Assembly (NCBI GenBank): GCA_963813345.1
Contig: CAWEYR010000024.1
Coordinates: 62,001 to 126,000 of the forward strand
Reading direction: 5' to 3'
DNA from: CAWDDA01 sp963813345
Lineage (GTDB): Bacteria > Acidobacteriota > Blastocatellia > RBC074
Length of the DNA stretch: 64,000 nucleotides
The notes beneath the pieces were generated by a model that was not told the origin of the DNA, did no database searches, and was given only the letters and a program-made list of their open reading frames with translations. Positions 1-9,215 of the stretch are shown piece by piece. Numbering within the stretch: position 1 is the stretch's first letter; the number at the start of each line of letters is the position of its first letter. The translations under genes and the position numbers were made by a program.

Positions 1-665
1 TGTTGTCGGACGACTGGTCGAGGTGATTGCTGGAGAGACCCTCGACGAGTTTCTCCGGAAAAGAATCTTCGGGCCTCTCAAGATGACTGACACGCACTTC
101 TATCTGCCTGCCGCAAAGCTTTCACGGCTGGCGGCCAGTTATGAACCCGACGCGAAGAACGAAAACCGGATCAAGCTGGTCGAGGCTCCAAATGCCGAAA
201 GCCGGTGGGTAAAGGAACCGCACAACTACTTCTCCGGAGCCGGCGGGCTTGTGTCAACTGCGACCGACTACTTTCGATTTCATCAGATGATGCTCAATGG
301 CGGCGAGCTCGATGGCGTGCGCATCCTCGGCCGCAAGACCGTTGAATTGATGACCACGAATCATATTGGCAACCTTCCAGTGTGGATTACGGGTCCAGGC
401 TTCGGCTTCGGCCTCGGTTATAGTGTCGTCAAGGATATTGGCGTTACGGGTCAGGCTGGCACTCCAGGCACGTATGGATGGGGAGGAGCCTTCTGCACAT
501 ATTTTCAGGTAGTATCCAAAAGAAGAAATGATCGGGATCGTAATGACTCAGGTACGTCCATACACTCACATCAACATTCGGCAGGAGTTCATGGCTCTCG
601 CATATCAGTCACTGGTCGACACCGCACGTCCGGCATTGACGGTACAGACGGCAGTAGTGCAGTGA
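1..665 (+). CDS. Serine hydrolase, beta-lactamase/class C PBP family, C-terminal part, frameshifted
   Basis: This is the end of a periplasmic or secreted serine beta-lactamase-like hydrolase; the SxxK nucleophile region lies left of the window. Visible family features are the helix with LRKRIFGPLKMTDTHF, then the block FSGAGGLVSTATDYFRFHQMML, typical of this family just after the active-site domain, and the final strand block YGWGGAFCTYF. At about position 510 the reading frame shifts. The next frame continues with PKEEMIGIVMTQ and the usual C-terminal tail, ending at the TGA at 663-665. The physiological substrate cannot be told, because the family covers esterases, D-aminopeptidases and true beta-lactamases. 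The shift is probably a sequencing error, since both sides read well. Confidence 0.75.
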
Positions 666-726
666 GTGATTCTCGGGAGCTCCGTATTGTGACTGATGCG
701 CCCCAGGGATTGCGCCCAGACTGAAT

Positions 727-1392
727 ATGTCTGTGGTTACAAACCTTCTCAACCTGGCAAGCAACGAGTTTCGCGGCGACACCATCAACAGGATCGCCGG
801 CGCCCTCGGTGAAAGTAGCTCCACAGTGCAGGCCGCCCTCAATGCGGTAATTCCTGCGCTCGTTGGAGGTTTGGCAAGCAAAGCATCGACCAGTCAGGGC
901 GCCTCCGAACTATTTGATCTTCTTAAGCGAAACCGATTCGATACAGGCGAATTCTCAAATGCAGCGAACGCGATCAGTTCGACTGATGGCGTCTCTCGGC
1001 TTATCGAAACCGGGGGACCGCTCCTCAATTCGGTTTTTGGTTCTCGAGTGAACTCAGTAATCGATTGGGTGACGTCTTTTGCCGGCATCAAGAAGGTGTC
1101 GGCTTCGTCGCTCCTCAGCCTTGCTCTACCGGTTATCCTGGGCCTGGTAGGGAAGCACGTGAGTACCAGTCTGATGAGTCTTCTCGGTGGACAGAAGGCG
1201 TATCTCGAGAGCGCGCCAGCGGGACTCTCGGGCCTCCTCGGCTTCGGTACCGAAACGCCTCCTCGCATTGCAACATATCCAACCACTGAAGCACCGCGTG
1301 CCGCAGACGAAGGGTGGTGGAAATGGCTCTTGCCGCTTCTCGCCCTCGCAGCGATTCTCGGCTACTTTCTCTTCCGGGATCCTATAACCTGA
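727..1392 (+). CDS. DUF937 family protein with C-terminal membrane anchor
   Basis: A 221-residue protein matching the DUF937 pattern: an N-terminal helical stretch MSVVTNLLNLASNEF, repeated small-residue helices such as NAVIPALVGGLASKAS, and a second copy of the helical pattern near LSLALPVILGLVGKHV. Residues about 197-216 form one hydrophobic segment (WWKWLLPLLALAAILGYFLF), so the protein is probably anchored in the inner membrane by its C-terminus. In related proteins this anchor is followed by an OmpA-like domain. Here the protein stops four residues after the anchor. Function is unknown. It starts 62 bases after the hydrolase and may be cotranscribed with it. Confidence 0.7.
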   Translation: MSVVTNLLNLASNEFRGDTINRIAGALGESSSTVQAALNAVIPALVGGLASKASTSQGASELFDLLKRNRFDTGEFSNAANAISSTDGVSRLIETGGPLLNSVFGSRVNSVIDWVTSFAGIKKVSASSLLSLALPVILGLVGKHVSTSLMSLLGGQKAYLESAPAGLSGLLGFGTETPPRIATYPTTEAPRAADEGWWKWLLPLLALAAILGYFLFRDPIT

Positions 1393-1470
1393 AACTGTCT
1401 GGAGACCGCGCCACTAACACGATGTACAACATACCTCGCGCAACAAATTGTGAACTGAAAAGGAGAAAAC

Positions 1471-1922
1471 ATGGGAAGAACCATCGCGGCGGTAGTTCTT
1501 GGGTACCTTGTGATCTTTGTCGTTTTGTTTTGCCTCTTGACTCTGGCCTATCTCGTGCTCGGAGCGGACAATGCCTTTAGACCGGCGACCTATGAGCGCA
1601 TCAAAGAGATGGATTCTGCTCAGTGTTATCGCAGGATTCGTGGCGGCTTACGTTGCCGGGGTAGTCAGCGCCGTCATAGCCAAGGGATCGAAAGCTCCGC
1701 TGATTCTTGCAACAGTAGTCTTTGTGTTGGGCATTCTCTTTGCCATCCCCGTGCTGACCAGGCCTGATTCGACTGGAGAGTTGATCAGAGATGGAAACGT
1801 CGAGGTTGGTTGAAGCGATGCAGAATGCAAACCAATCCTCATTGTTGGCACTCCTCAATCCGCTGATCGGAGCTGCCGGAGTGCTCGCCGGTTCCCGGTT
1901 CCGAAGAAACAAAGGAATTTGA
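1471..1922 (+). CDS. Small multi-pass membrane protein, two frameshifts
   Basis: Read across three frames this is one protein of about 150 residues. An N-terminal helix (MGRTIAAVVLGYLVIFVVLF) is in frame from 1471. Near 1595-1610 the frame moves, and SKRWILLSVIAGFVAAYVAG and LILATVVFVLGILFAIPVL give two more helices. Near 1800 it moves again into QSSLLALLNPLIGAAGVLAG and a basic tail (SRFRRNKGI). The start is well supported by AAAGGAGA directly upstream. The basic end and four hydrophobic segments suggest an inner-membrane protein. I recognise no function. Each segment alone looks too short to be a gene, and the order of helices makes sense only if joined. Confidence 0.55.
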
Positions 1923-2012
1923 AGTCCAGAATGCTTGCGCGTCCTTAAAGGACCTCCACAGTTCTGTTTAATGAGAATCATGTAGGGAGATTCAATCAGG
2001 AGGCTGACGACG

Positions 2013-2636
2013 TTGAAGTACGATTTTGCTTCAGACCACCCGGTGACAAACGACGCGGCGAAAGCTGCCACCGGCAAAACACTTACGGACTGGTACGCCA
2101 CGCTTGACGCCAGAGACGGGCTCAAGCAGGGCCGCCGCGCGATCAATAACTTCCTCTACGAACAGAAGCTGGATCCGTGGTGGTGTACGACAATCGCAAT
2201 CGAGTACGAAAAGCACCACAATCTGCGCAAGAAGGATGGTCTCTTCGAAGGCTACTTCATCTGTTCGACAAAGACGATCGCTGCTTCTGCTGAGGACGTA
2301 TTTCGAGCCTGGGCCAGCGGCGAAGCACTAAGCAAGTGGCTTGGGGCCTCGATGCAGGCATCGGTGACCGACGGAGGGGCGTATCAGAACAAGGATGGTG
2401 ACCGTGGCACCTTCCTCCGAGTCCGAGGCAACAAGGACTTGCGGATGACTTTTGAGAATCCTGCATTCTCGGCACCAACGCAGGTCGACGTCCAGTTTCA
2501 GGACAAGGGAAAGGGAAAGACCGGGGTACTCCTCAATCACACTCGCATTCAAACACGCGCGGAAGCCGACGCGCTGCGCCGAGCCTGGGCCGAAGCGCTT
2601 GATCGCCTAAAGGAGATCTGCGAAAGCGCGAAATAG
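2013..2636 (+). CDS. DUF4287 and SRPBCC (AHSA1-like) domain protein
   Basis: A 207-residue cytosolic protein with two parts. Residues 1-70 carry a DUF4287-type helical region (GKTLTDWYATLD, then NNFLYEQKLDPWWCTTIAIEYE). Residues about 78-205 form a SRPBCC/START-like hydrophobic-pocket fold (KTIAASAEDVFRAWASGEAL at its start, RRAWAEALDRLKEI as the final helix). Such proteins bind small hydrophobic ligands or help client proteins, but the ligand is not predictable. The start is a TTG at 2013, chosen because AGGAGG lies nine bases upstream and no ATG is better placed. Confidence 0.8.
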   Translation: MKYDFASDHPVTNDAAKAATGKTLTDWYATLDARDGLKQGRRAINNFLYEQKLDPWWCTTIAIEYEKHHNLRKKDGLFEGYFICSTKTIAASAEDVFRAWASGEALSKWLGASMQASVTDGGAYQNKDGDRGTFLRVRGNKDLRMTFENPAFSAPTQVDVQFQDKGKGKTGVLLNHTRIQTRAEADALRRAWAEALDRLKEICESAK

Positions 2637-2661
2637 GCACGTTGTACCGTGCAGCGCCGAC

Positions 2662-2782
2662 CTGGGAGCGCCGGTCTCCCGACCGGCCACGAGCCGCGAA
2701 GCGTGCGAGTCGTGGAGAGTCCTTGTGCTGAGGACTCGCGCGCTTCGCGGCTCGTGGCCGGTCGGGAGACCGGCGCTCCCAG
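2662..2782. repeat. Long perfect inverted repeat (42-bp arms)
   Basis: The 42-base arm at 2662-2703 (beginning ctgggagcgccgg) is the exact reverse complement of 2741-2782. A 37-base centre holds a smaller pair (agtcct/aggact). It lies between the SRPBCC stop and the receptor promoter, so RNA from here would form a very long hairpin that could end transcription. The upstream flank gttgtaccg also occurs in the palindromes at 6401 and 16032. Confidence 0.9.
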
Positions 2783-2805
2783 CGCCTCCCACAGCACTAA
2801 AAATC

Positions 2806-2834
2806 TTGACAACTGCATAGAGCGTCTGTAACCT
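2806..2834 (+). promoter_or_regulatory. Sigma-70-like promoter of the TonB-dependent receptor gene
   Basis: TTGACA at 2806-2811 and TAACCT at 2829-2834 are separated by 17 bases, a near-consensus arrangement. They lie about 190 bases before the receptor start codon, which leaves a long leader. A TetR-type operator follows at once (2839-2854), near the expected transcription start. Confidence 0.55.
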
Positions 2835-2838
2835 TACT

Positions 2839-2854
2839 GACTGACCGGTAGGTA
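2839..2854. promoter_or_regulatory. Putative TetR-family operator upstream of receptor
   Basis: The sequence gactgaccggtaggta is a partial palindrome centred on ACC/GGT. Its right half, ggtaggta, is identical to the right half of the operator at 10946-10965 next to the tetR-type gene. It covers the likely +1 region of the promoter at 2806-2834, a good position for repression. Confidence 0.5.
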
Positions 2855-3026
2855 GATTTATTCAGGCTTTCCGCGTTTCTGTCTCTCTTTTTTTGCGCTG
2901 ACGAAACGAGACTCTATTAAGACTGGCTGGCTGAGATGGAATGACGTCACCTCTAACTGAGGTGGGAGTACAGTCCCTCGCTTGCCTTTTCCCGGACCCC
3001 TTGGGAATCAAATGGAGGAATGTGAA

Positions 3027-6000
3027 ATGCACTCGTCTCACACCAGGCTCTGCTACCTTCTCCGTCTAACTTCGATCCTCGTACTGCTCTCGGCAATTGG
3101 AGTCTCCGTACGCGCGCAAAATGCTACCGGCGCGATCAGCGGAGTCATCACCGATGAACGAGGTGAAGTCATCCTCAACAGCATCGTCACCATCACCAAC
3201 AAGGCGACCGGGGCGATGAGGAAAATGACGTCGAAAAATGACGGTGGTTTCGTCTTTGACAGTCTGTTGCCCGGCGAATACGAGCTGAAGGCCGAAGCTT
3301 CGGGATTCGCGACCCAGGTCCAGGTTGTCATCGTAGAGGTCGGCACAACAACGTCGGGAAACTTTTCAATGACCGTTGGCGCCGCATCGCAGACAATCGA
3401 AGTTACTGGAGCCTCCACTCCGCTTCTCAACACCACAGATACGGCGGTCGGGGGAACAATAAACCGTGAACGAGTCGAGAACCTGCCGCTCAATGGCAGA
3501 AGCTTTCTCTCGATTGCGCTTCTCGAACCGGGCGTCAATGTTAACTACAATGCGAACTCTTCGGCCGGAGCTCCCAACAACTACTTTCAGATTTCCGTTG
3601 GCGGCGCACCGCAGCAGATGACTCACATCTCGGTTGATGGATCGCGAATCAATGACCGGATTACCGGCGGGACCTCGCAGAACTTTTCAGCCGAGACCGT
3701 GCAGGAGTTTCAGATCAGCACACTCGGATTCGATCTCTCGTCAGGCACGGTTTCTGCCGGTGCGGTCAATATTGTTTCGCGCACCGGAAGCAACAATTTT
3801 CACGGAAGCGGTTTCTTCTTCTTCCGCGATCACAACATGGCTGCTTATCCGGCATTCAACCGCGACCCATTCAATCCGGACCCGTATTTCGCGCGCAAGC
3901 AATATGGAGGCACGATCGGCGGACCCATCAAGAAGGACAAGCTGTTCTTCTTTGCGAACTACGAGCGCAACGATCAAGTCGGAGCGCGAACGATCTTCTT
4001 TGAGGATCCACTGCTACGCGGGTTCAATCATGTGGCGCAGCAGCCTCAGGACGGCCATCTGGTAGGCATGCGATTTGACTACACGATCAACCAGCGGCAC
4101 ACCGCATTTGTGCGGGGCGGGATAGACGCCAATGATGGAACGGCCGGCACTGGACTCGAGTCGACATGGATTTCATCGAGTAACTTTGCATATCAGACAC
4201 AGCTTGGGTTGACCAGCGTCCTCAAGACAACGCTCGTGAATGATTTTCGATTCTCCTACTCTTATTTCCGGAACCGGCTGGCGCCTCCGAGTATTGAAGA
4301 ATGTCAGAGCATAGCGGGTGATCCGGCATACTGTGCGGGCATTGGCGGCCCACGAATAACCTTCTTTGGCGGGCTGGCCGTCGGTAACGACGTAAACGTA
4401 TCTCAGGATCGCCATCCTCGAACCTTTCAGTTCACGGACAACTTCAATTGGACCAAAGGCTCGCACCGGGTTCGGTTCGGTGGAAACTACGAATTTGGTT
4501 ACAGCATTGGAACCTGGAACAGAAATGCGACTGGAACATACGGGGCATTCAGTCCAACACAGGTCTCAGCACTGAATCCTGTGCTTTACACAGCGCTACC
4601 AGCGAGTCTCAAGATTGGCTATACCGGTCCGCGCCCGACGTATGCAGAACTGCTGCAACTTCCGATGAATGGCACACTGACAATGGGACTGGGCGACCCG
4701 AGCCAGCCGGCACCCTGGAATCGCGAAGGAAAGATGGACAACCATCACTTTCGCCTTTACGCGCAGGACGCCTGGCAGATACGCAAAGGATTCACGCTCA
4801 ACTACGGTCTGGCCTGGTCATTCGAGGACAACATCGTCTATCACGACATAGACATTCCCCAGTACCTTCGGCCGTTGCTTGGAAATGATCTCGGGCCGAT
4901 TCCGCAGGACTACAACAACTTCGACCCGGCGCTTGGATTTGCGTGGGCGATTGGCAAAGAGCAGAAGACCGTGGTGCGTTCCAGCCTTTCAATGCACCAT
5001 ATCTCACCGAATGTTGGTTTCTTCAATCTGAACCAGCGGATTCTCTTTGGACCGGCAGGGAACGGCTTGAGCCCGGTGACAGGAGCGGGACTACCCAATC
5101 CCGAGGGTGCTCCGGGATCGCTGCTCAATTTCACGACACCGACAGCCTTCAACCTTGGAGACATGGGAGGATACCTGCCTGCGGCAACCGCTCTGCTCCT
5201 CGCCGGACTTCCCTATAAAGGCAACGACATTTCCATCCGCGGAATCGAAGTGGTCAAGACGATGGCGGGTCTCGATGCTGCATACAACAATTCGTTCGAG
5301 ACACCGTATACGATTCACCTCAACGTCGGAGTTCAACGCGAGATAGTTCGCAACCTTTCAGTCTCTGCCGACTATGTGATGCGCCGAGGTGTTCACTTTG
5401 GCGCGTTCGAGCTTTTCTTTCCAGACCTCAACCGCTGGAACCGTTTCAGCGGATACACACTCCCTGCAACCGGTATAGCCGCCCCGATCCGGAATCCGGT
5501 CATTCCAGCCTGTACCGCGGCACAACGGAACGATCCCAAAGCACAATGTTCTAATGGTCCGATTCAGTATGGTCTGCCGGGAATACTGTCGCGATACAGC
5601 GCTCTTCAGGTGAAGGTTGACAAGCGCTTCTCTCAGGGGTTCCTGCTCTCGGCTTCTTACGCGATGGCGAGATACACGACCTTCACCAGCATTTCGAGCA
5701 ACGATAATCTCTACGAAGGTCACGGCATCAGCGGTGGAAATCCGCGCCACCGTTTCACCTTCAGCGGTATCTGGGATCTTCCCAAATACACAGGTGATGA
5801 GAAGGTGTTGCGTGGAATTCTGAACGGGTGGCAGGTATCAACGATTATGGAAATGAGAACCGGCGCTCCGACATCGGTCACGCTCGGGGTGTTTGATGTA
5901 GAAGGTGACGGTACATTCGTTTTCCGGCTTCCCGGAACGACCGTGAGCAGCTTTGGCTACAACATGAACAACGATGACATCCGTGCTCTCGTCGCAGAAT

Positions 6001-6392
6001 ACAATGCCAAGTTCCCGGCGCCCGCGAATACGCAGTTGAGGGACATTCCAAGAGCCAACCGCGATGCGCTCGGAACGGCATACCCTTATGTTGTTCTTCC
6101 TGAGAACTTCGCGTTCAACGACAGCTTCCTTTCCACCGACCTGAGGGTGACGCGGGTTATCAGGCTGACGGAGAAAGTGCGGCTGAATGTCATTGCTGAA
6201 GGGTTCAATATCTTCAACATCGCCAATCTCACTGGCTTCAGCGGAACGCTTGACGCCTACGTTCGGCCGACAGCCGTGGCAGCGGGCCGCAATCCGACGC
6301 CGAACTTTGGCCAGGCCTCCGGCCGTGTCAATCCGATCTTTGGTTCCGGCGGTCCGCGAGCCTTCCAGCTAGCGGCCCGGATCAGCTTCTAG
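3027..6392 (+). CDS. TonB-dependent receptor with carboxypeptidase-regulatory-like domain (Oar-like)
   Basis: An intact 1121-residue outer-membrane protein. Residues 1-31 are a signal peptide ending VSVRAQ. Residues about 33-110 form a carboxypeptidase-regulatory-like beta-sandwich (GAISGVITDERGEVILNSIV, GGFVFDSLLPGEYELKAEA). A plug domain follows with the acidobacterial motif VENLPLNGRSFLSIALLEPG, and the rest is a large beta-barrel ending in the aromatic-terminated strand FQLAARISF. This protein type imports oligomers or polymer fragments across the outer membrane using TonB. The ATG at 3027 is preferred to an upstream in-frame codon because ggagg precedes it by about seven bases and the signal peptide begins there. 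The esterases just downstream suggest the cargo is an ester or ester-decorated compound; this is inference. Confidence 0.9.
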   Translation: MHSSHTRLCYLLRLTSILVLLSAIGVSVRAQNATGAISGVITDERGEVILNSIVTITNKATGAMRKMTSKNDGGFVFDSLLPGEYELKAEASGFATQVQVVIVEVGTTTSGNFSMTVGAASQTIEVTGASTPLLNTTDTAVGGTINRERVENLPLNGRSFLSIALLEPGVNVNYNANSSAGAPNNYFQISVGGAPQQMTHISVDGSRINDRITGGTSQNFSAETVQEFQISTLGFDLSSGTVSAGAVNIVSRTGSNNFHGSGFFFFRDHNMAAYPAFNRDPFNPDPYFARKQYGGTIGGPIKKDKLFFFANYERNDQVGARTIFFEDPLLRGFNHVAQQPQDGHLVGMRFDYTINQRHTAFVRGGIDANDGTAGTGLESTWISSSNFAYQTQLGLTSVLKTTLVNDFRFSYSYFRNRLAPPSIEECQSIAGDPAYCAGIGGPRITFFGGLAVGNDVNVSQDRHPRTFQFTDNFNWTKGSHRVRFGGNYEFGYSIGTWNRNATGTYGAFSPTQVSALNPVLYTALPASLKIGYTGPRPTYAELLQLPMNGTLTMGLGDPSQPAPWNREGKMDNHHFRLYAQDAWQIRKGFTLNYGLAWSFEDNIVYHDIDIPQYLRPLLGNDLGPIPQDYNNFDPALGFAWAIGKEQKTVVRSSLSMHHISPNVGFFNLNQRILFGPAGNGLSPVTGAGLPNPEGAPGSLLNFTTPTAFNLGDMGGYLPAATALLLAGLPYKGNDISIRGIEVVKTMAGLDAAYNNSFETPYTIHLNVGVQREIVRNLSVSADYVMRRGVHFGAFELFFPDLNRWNRFSGYTLPATGIAAPIRNPVIPACTAAQRNDPKAQCSNGPIQYGLPGILSRYSALQVKVDKRFSQGFLLSASYAMARYTTFTSISSNDNLYEGHGISGGNPRHRFTFSGIWDLPKYTGDEKVLRGILNGWQVSTIMEMRTGAPTSVTLGVFDVEGDGTFVFRLPGTTVSSFGYNMNNDDIRALVAEYNAKFPAPANTQLRDIPRANRDALGTAYPYVVLPENFAFNDSFLSTDLRVTRVIRLTEKVRLNVIAEGFNIFNIANLTGFSGTLDAYVRPTAVAAGRNPTPNFGQASGRVNPIFGSGGPRAFQLAARISF

Positions 6393-6400
6393 GAGTGCAG

Positions 6401-6487
6401 GTACGTTGTACCGCCTTGGAGCGCGGAATCGTGAAGCGCGGGCGTTCATGCACATGCAAGATTCCGCCTGAAGGCGGTACAACGTAC
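6401..6487. repeat. Palindromic intergenic element, GTACGTTGTACCGCC family
   Basis: The left part (gtacgttgtaccgcctt...gcggaatc, 6401-6430) pairs imperfectly with 6460-6487 (gattccgcctgaaggcggta and onward to cgtac). It occupies the gap between the receptor and the esterase. The same element, better conserved, is at 16032-16114, and a half copy is at 49925-49950. Confidence 0.85.
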
Positions 6488-6496
6488 AAATACATC

Positions 6497-8134
6497 ATGC
6501 GCAAAAACCTCATCCCGCTCACTCTCATCCTCTTCCTGCTCTTTCCGCCCTTTGCACTGACTTCAACAGATAATGTTCGCATCGAAAGTGGACTGATCTC
6601 GGGATCAGTGGGTGAAGACGGAATTCGCAGCTATAAGGGGATACCTTTCGCCGCACCACCCGTGGGTGACCTGCGATGGAAGCCTCCGCAACCTGTGCGT
6701 GCCTGGGAAGGGGTGCGAAAGGCTGAGGAGTTCGGACCCGACTGCCCTCAGGCGCCCTATGCAAGCGGATCGCTCTTCTACTCTGCTCCCCGGACTCAAA
6801 GCGAGGATTGTTTGTATCTGAATGTCTGGACAGGGGCGCGTAGCGGAGAAAAGAGACCGGTGATGGTCTGGATTCACGGAGGCGCGCTGACTCGTGGTTC
6901 GGGAGCGACTCGAACATATGATGGTTCAGCTCTGGCTAAGAAGGGAGTTGTCCTGGTCACGATCAACTACCGTCTTGGTCCGCTCGGTTACCTCGCACAT
7001 TCAGAGCTGTCGGCAGAGTCTCCCAATCACTCTTCAGGGAACTACGGAATTCTCGATCAGATTGCTGCACTGAAGTGGGTTCAGAAAAACATCGCGGCCT
7101 TTGGTGGTGATTCGTCGAGGGTAACGATCTTCGGAGAGTCGGCGGGTTCCTGGAGTGTGAATGCGCTTGTAGCTTCGCCGCTTGCCAAAGGCCTTTTCCA
7201 TCGCGCTATCGGCCAGAGTGGCGGTTCTTTTGGACCGGCGACGAAGCTAAAGGAGGATCAACCCGGACGCCCATCAGCGGAGAAGATCGGCGAAGCGTTT
7301 GCCAAAGCAGCGGGTGCGGATTCACTCAAAGCGCTTCGAGCAGTGACTTCGGAGAAGATAGTCGATGTTTTCAACAATCACCCGGAAGGACGACGATTCA
7401 GGACGCAGCCAAACGTTGACGGCTGGGTGCTGCCAGACGAGATTCGGAACATTTTCGCGCGTGGAAAGCAGAACGATGTGCCGGTACTCGTCGGATCCAA
7501 CGCGAACGAGATGACGTCGCTCACGAGTCCGGCTCAAGTTCCGAAAACGATTGAAGACTATCGAAAACGCATCGCGACGCAGTATCGCAACGATCCCGAA
7601 ATCATCAGGCAGTTCGATGCCCTTTACCCTGTAAAGACAGAAGCAGATATTGCAGGCGCATTTCTGGGAAGCCTGCGAGACACTACATTCACGTTGCACA
7701 TGCGCACCTGGGCCAGGATGACAGGCACGGGCCGCTCCAGGGCATGGCTGTATTTCTTCACGCATGTCCCTCCGAATCCGAACAGCAAGTATCTTGGGGC
7801 ATATCACGCCGCCGAGATTATCTATGCCTTCAACAACGTAAGTACGCGAAACGCAGGGTATCTGGAGTCTGACTACAAGCTGGCTGAGATGATGTCGAGC
7901 TACTGGGTGAACTTTGCCACGACCGGTGACCCGAACGGCAAAGGACTCCTGAAATGGGTTCCTTATGATAAGGACAAGGAGCCATATCTGGATCTCGGCG
8001 CTTCACCGCAGATCCGAAATCATCTTCTCAAGGAACAACTCGATTTCATTGAACGCGTTCAAGCTCAACCGAGACCGGCCGCCGCGACTCCTGCAGCAGA
8101 GCCAAGGGTAACAAGTCCACCAATGGAGAAATGA
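6497..8134 (+). CDS. Carboxylesterase, type B family, secreted
   Basis: A 545-residue type B carboxylesterase (para-nitrobenzyl esterase-like). Residues 1-20 are a signal peptide (KNLIPLTLILFLLFPPFAL). Family blocks are YKGIPFAAPPVGDLRW near the N-terminus, the EDCLYLNVW block, the oxyanion-hole HGG, the nucleophile elbow GESAG with Ser215, and GAYHAAEIIYAF, which carries the catalytic His. It hydrolyses carboxylic esters outside the cytoplasm; the substrate is unknown. The ATG at 6497 is chosen because an earlier start would run through the palindromic repeat. It lies between a receptor and a second alpha/beta hydrolase, suggesting uptake and ester cleavage of one substrate class. The C-terminus is rich in Ala and Pro. 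Confidence 0.9.
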   Translation: MRKNLIPLTLILFLLFPPFALTSTDNVRIESGLISGSVGEDGIRSYKGIPFAAPPVGDLRWKPPQPVRAWEGVRKAEEFGPDCPQAPYASGSLFYSAPRTQSEDCLYLNVWTGARSGEKRPVMVWIHGGALTRGSGATRTYDGSALAKKGVVLVTINYRLGPLGYLAHSELSAESPNHSSGNYGILDQIAALKWVQKNIAAFGGDSSRVTIFGESAGSWSVNALVASPLAKGLFHRAIGQSGGSFGPATKLKEDQPGRPSAEKIGEAFAKAAGADSLKALRAVTSEKIVDVFNNHPEGRRFRTQPNVDGWVLPDEIRNIFARGKQNDVPVLVGSNANEMTSLTSPAQVPKTIEDYRKRIATQYRNDPEIIRQFDALYPVKTEADIAGAFLGSLRDTTFTLHMRTWARMTGTGRSRAWLYFFTHVPPNPNSKYLGAYHAAEIIYAFNNVSTRNAGYLESDYKLAEMMSSYWVNFATTGDPNGKGLLKWVPYDKDKEPYLDLGASPQIRNHLLKEQLDFIERVQAQPRPAAATPAAEPRVTSPPMEK

Positions 8135-8137
8135 GAA

Positions 8138-9040
8138 ATGACGAATCGACGAATACTGACGACTGGTTTTCTCTTGCTGATGCTCACGATTCCCGCCGCA
8201 ACTGTTTCCGGGCAGGAGAAACCCAAGAGCGGATTTTTCACAACTTCCGACGGTATCAAGATTCATTACCTTGTGGCCGGTAAAGGCGTACCCGTGATTC
8301 TGATTCACGGATACACCGGAAGTGCCGAAGGGAACTGGTTTTCGAACGGCATCGCGCTTGCTCTGGCAAAGAATCACATGGTCGTCGCCATCGATTGCCG
8401 GAATCACGGAAAGAGTGACAAGCCGCAGCCAATGGGCCCAGGGAAGGCCGAGGATGTGATCGAGATGATGGATCATCTGAAAATTCAGAAGGCCCATTTT
8501 CACGGCTATTCGATGGGCGGTGGCATCGTGTCCCGGCTGCTCGCGCTGATACCGGACCGATTCATTACGGCGGGATTTGGCGGATCGGGAGTACAGGAGG
8601 TCGATCCGGAGATACGAGCGAAGGTTCCCGCAGACAAGGAAGGACCTGACCCTCAGGAAGCCGAAGCTTCCGCAAGGCTACGAGCGCGGCGCGCTCAGGA
8701 CCTCGGTATGTCGCTCGATGATTTGAACAAGCAGATGCAGGAGCGTCAGCAACAGCAGCGCGCTGCACTTGAAGCCGCGCGAACGCAGGCTGCATCAAGG
8801 CCTGCGCAGGCATCCGCACCAGCGCTAAATCTGAAAAAGATCACGATTCCGGTGATGGCAGTGAACGGCGAGTTCGACAGGCCAAACGCGAAAACGCATC
8901 GCTTATGGCGTGAACTTCCAAACTTCACTAACATTGTATTGCCTGGCAAGTCTCATCTGACTGCTATCATGGCAGGCTACATGCCCAAAGAGTATCTTGA
9001 GGGTGTGGTCAAATTCATAAACGCGAACGATCCGAAGTAG
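8138..9040 (+). CDS. Secreted alpha/beta hydrolase
   Basis: A 300-residue alpha/beta hydrolase with an N-terminal signal peptide (TTGFLLLMLTIPAATVSGQ). The fold signature is clear: oxyanion region VILIHGYTG (about 53-61), AIDCRNHGKSD, and nucleophile elbow GYSMGG with Ser125. The catalytic His is probably in GKSHLTAIM near the C-terminus, with an Asp in NGEFDRP. A Gln/Ala-rich insertion (about 205-230) interrupts the lid region. It starts three bases after the esterase stop, so the two are probably translated from one mRNA and act together. Confidence 0.88.
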   Translation: MTNRRILTTGFLLLMLTIPAATVSGQEKPKSGFFTTSDGIKIHYLVAGKGVPVILIHGYTGSAEGNWFSNGIALALAKNHMVVAIDCRNHGKSDKPQPMGPGKAEDVIEMMDHLKIQKAHFHGYSMGGGIVSRLLALIPDRFITAGFGGSGVQEVDPEIRAKVPADKEGPDPQEAEASARLRARRAQDLGMSLDDLNKQMQERQQQQRAALEAARTQAASRPAQASAPALNLKKITIPVMAVNGEFDRPNAKTHRLWRELPNFTNIVLPGKSHLTAIMAGYMPKEYLEGVVKFINANDPK

Positions 9041-9044
9041 GAGG

Positions 9045-9207
9045 GCAGTGGTCAGTGGTCAGTGGGTCAGGGGTCAGGTCAGGTCGGTGGTCGCATAGGA
9101 GAACCTTTCTTGGGGACGCATTTTTCTGGAGATCACACTGAACGTCGAAGAACGAGTAAGTACCGATCACTGCCACTGACCACTGATCCACTGGCCACTG
9201 ACCACTT
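9045..9207. repeat. Inverted GTCAGTGG-type repeat array
   Basis: Tandem copies of an eight-base unit (agtggtcagtggtcagtggg, from 9046) are mirrored by the complementary run ccactgaccactgatccact from about 9173. The spacer is roughly 100 bases without a gene. The same repeat type recurs at 50919-51035. The region ends nine bases before the alcohol dehydrogenase start codon. Confidence 0.8.
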
Positions 9208-9215
9208 CTTTCACG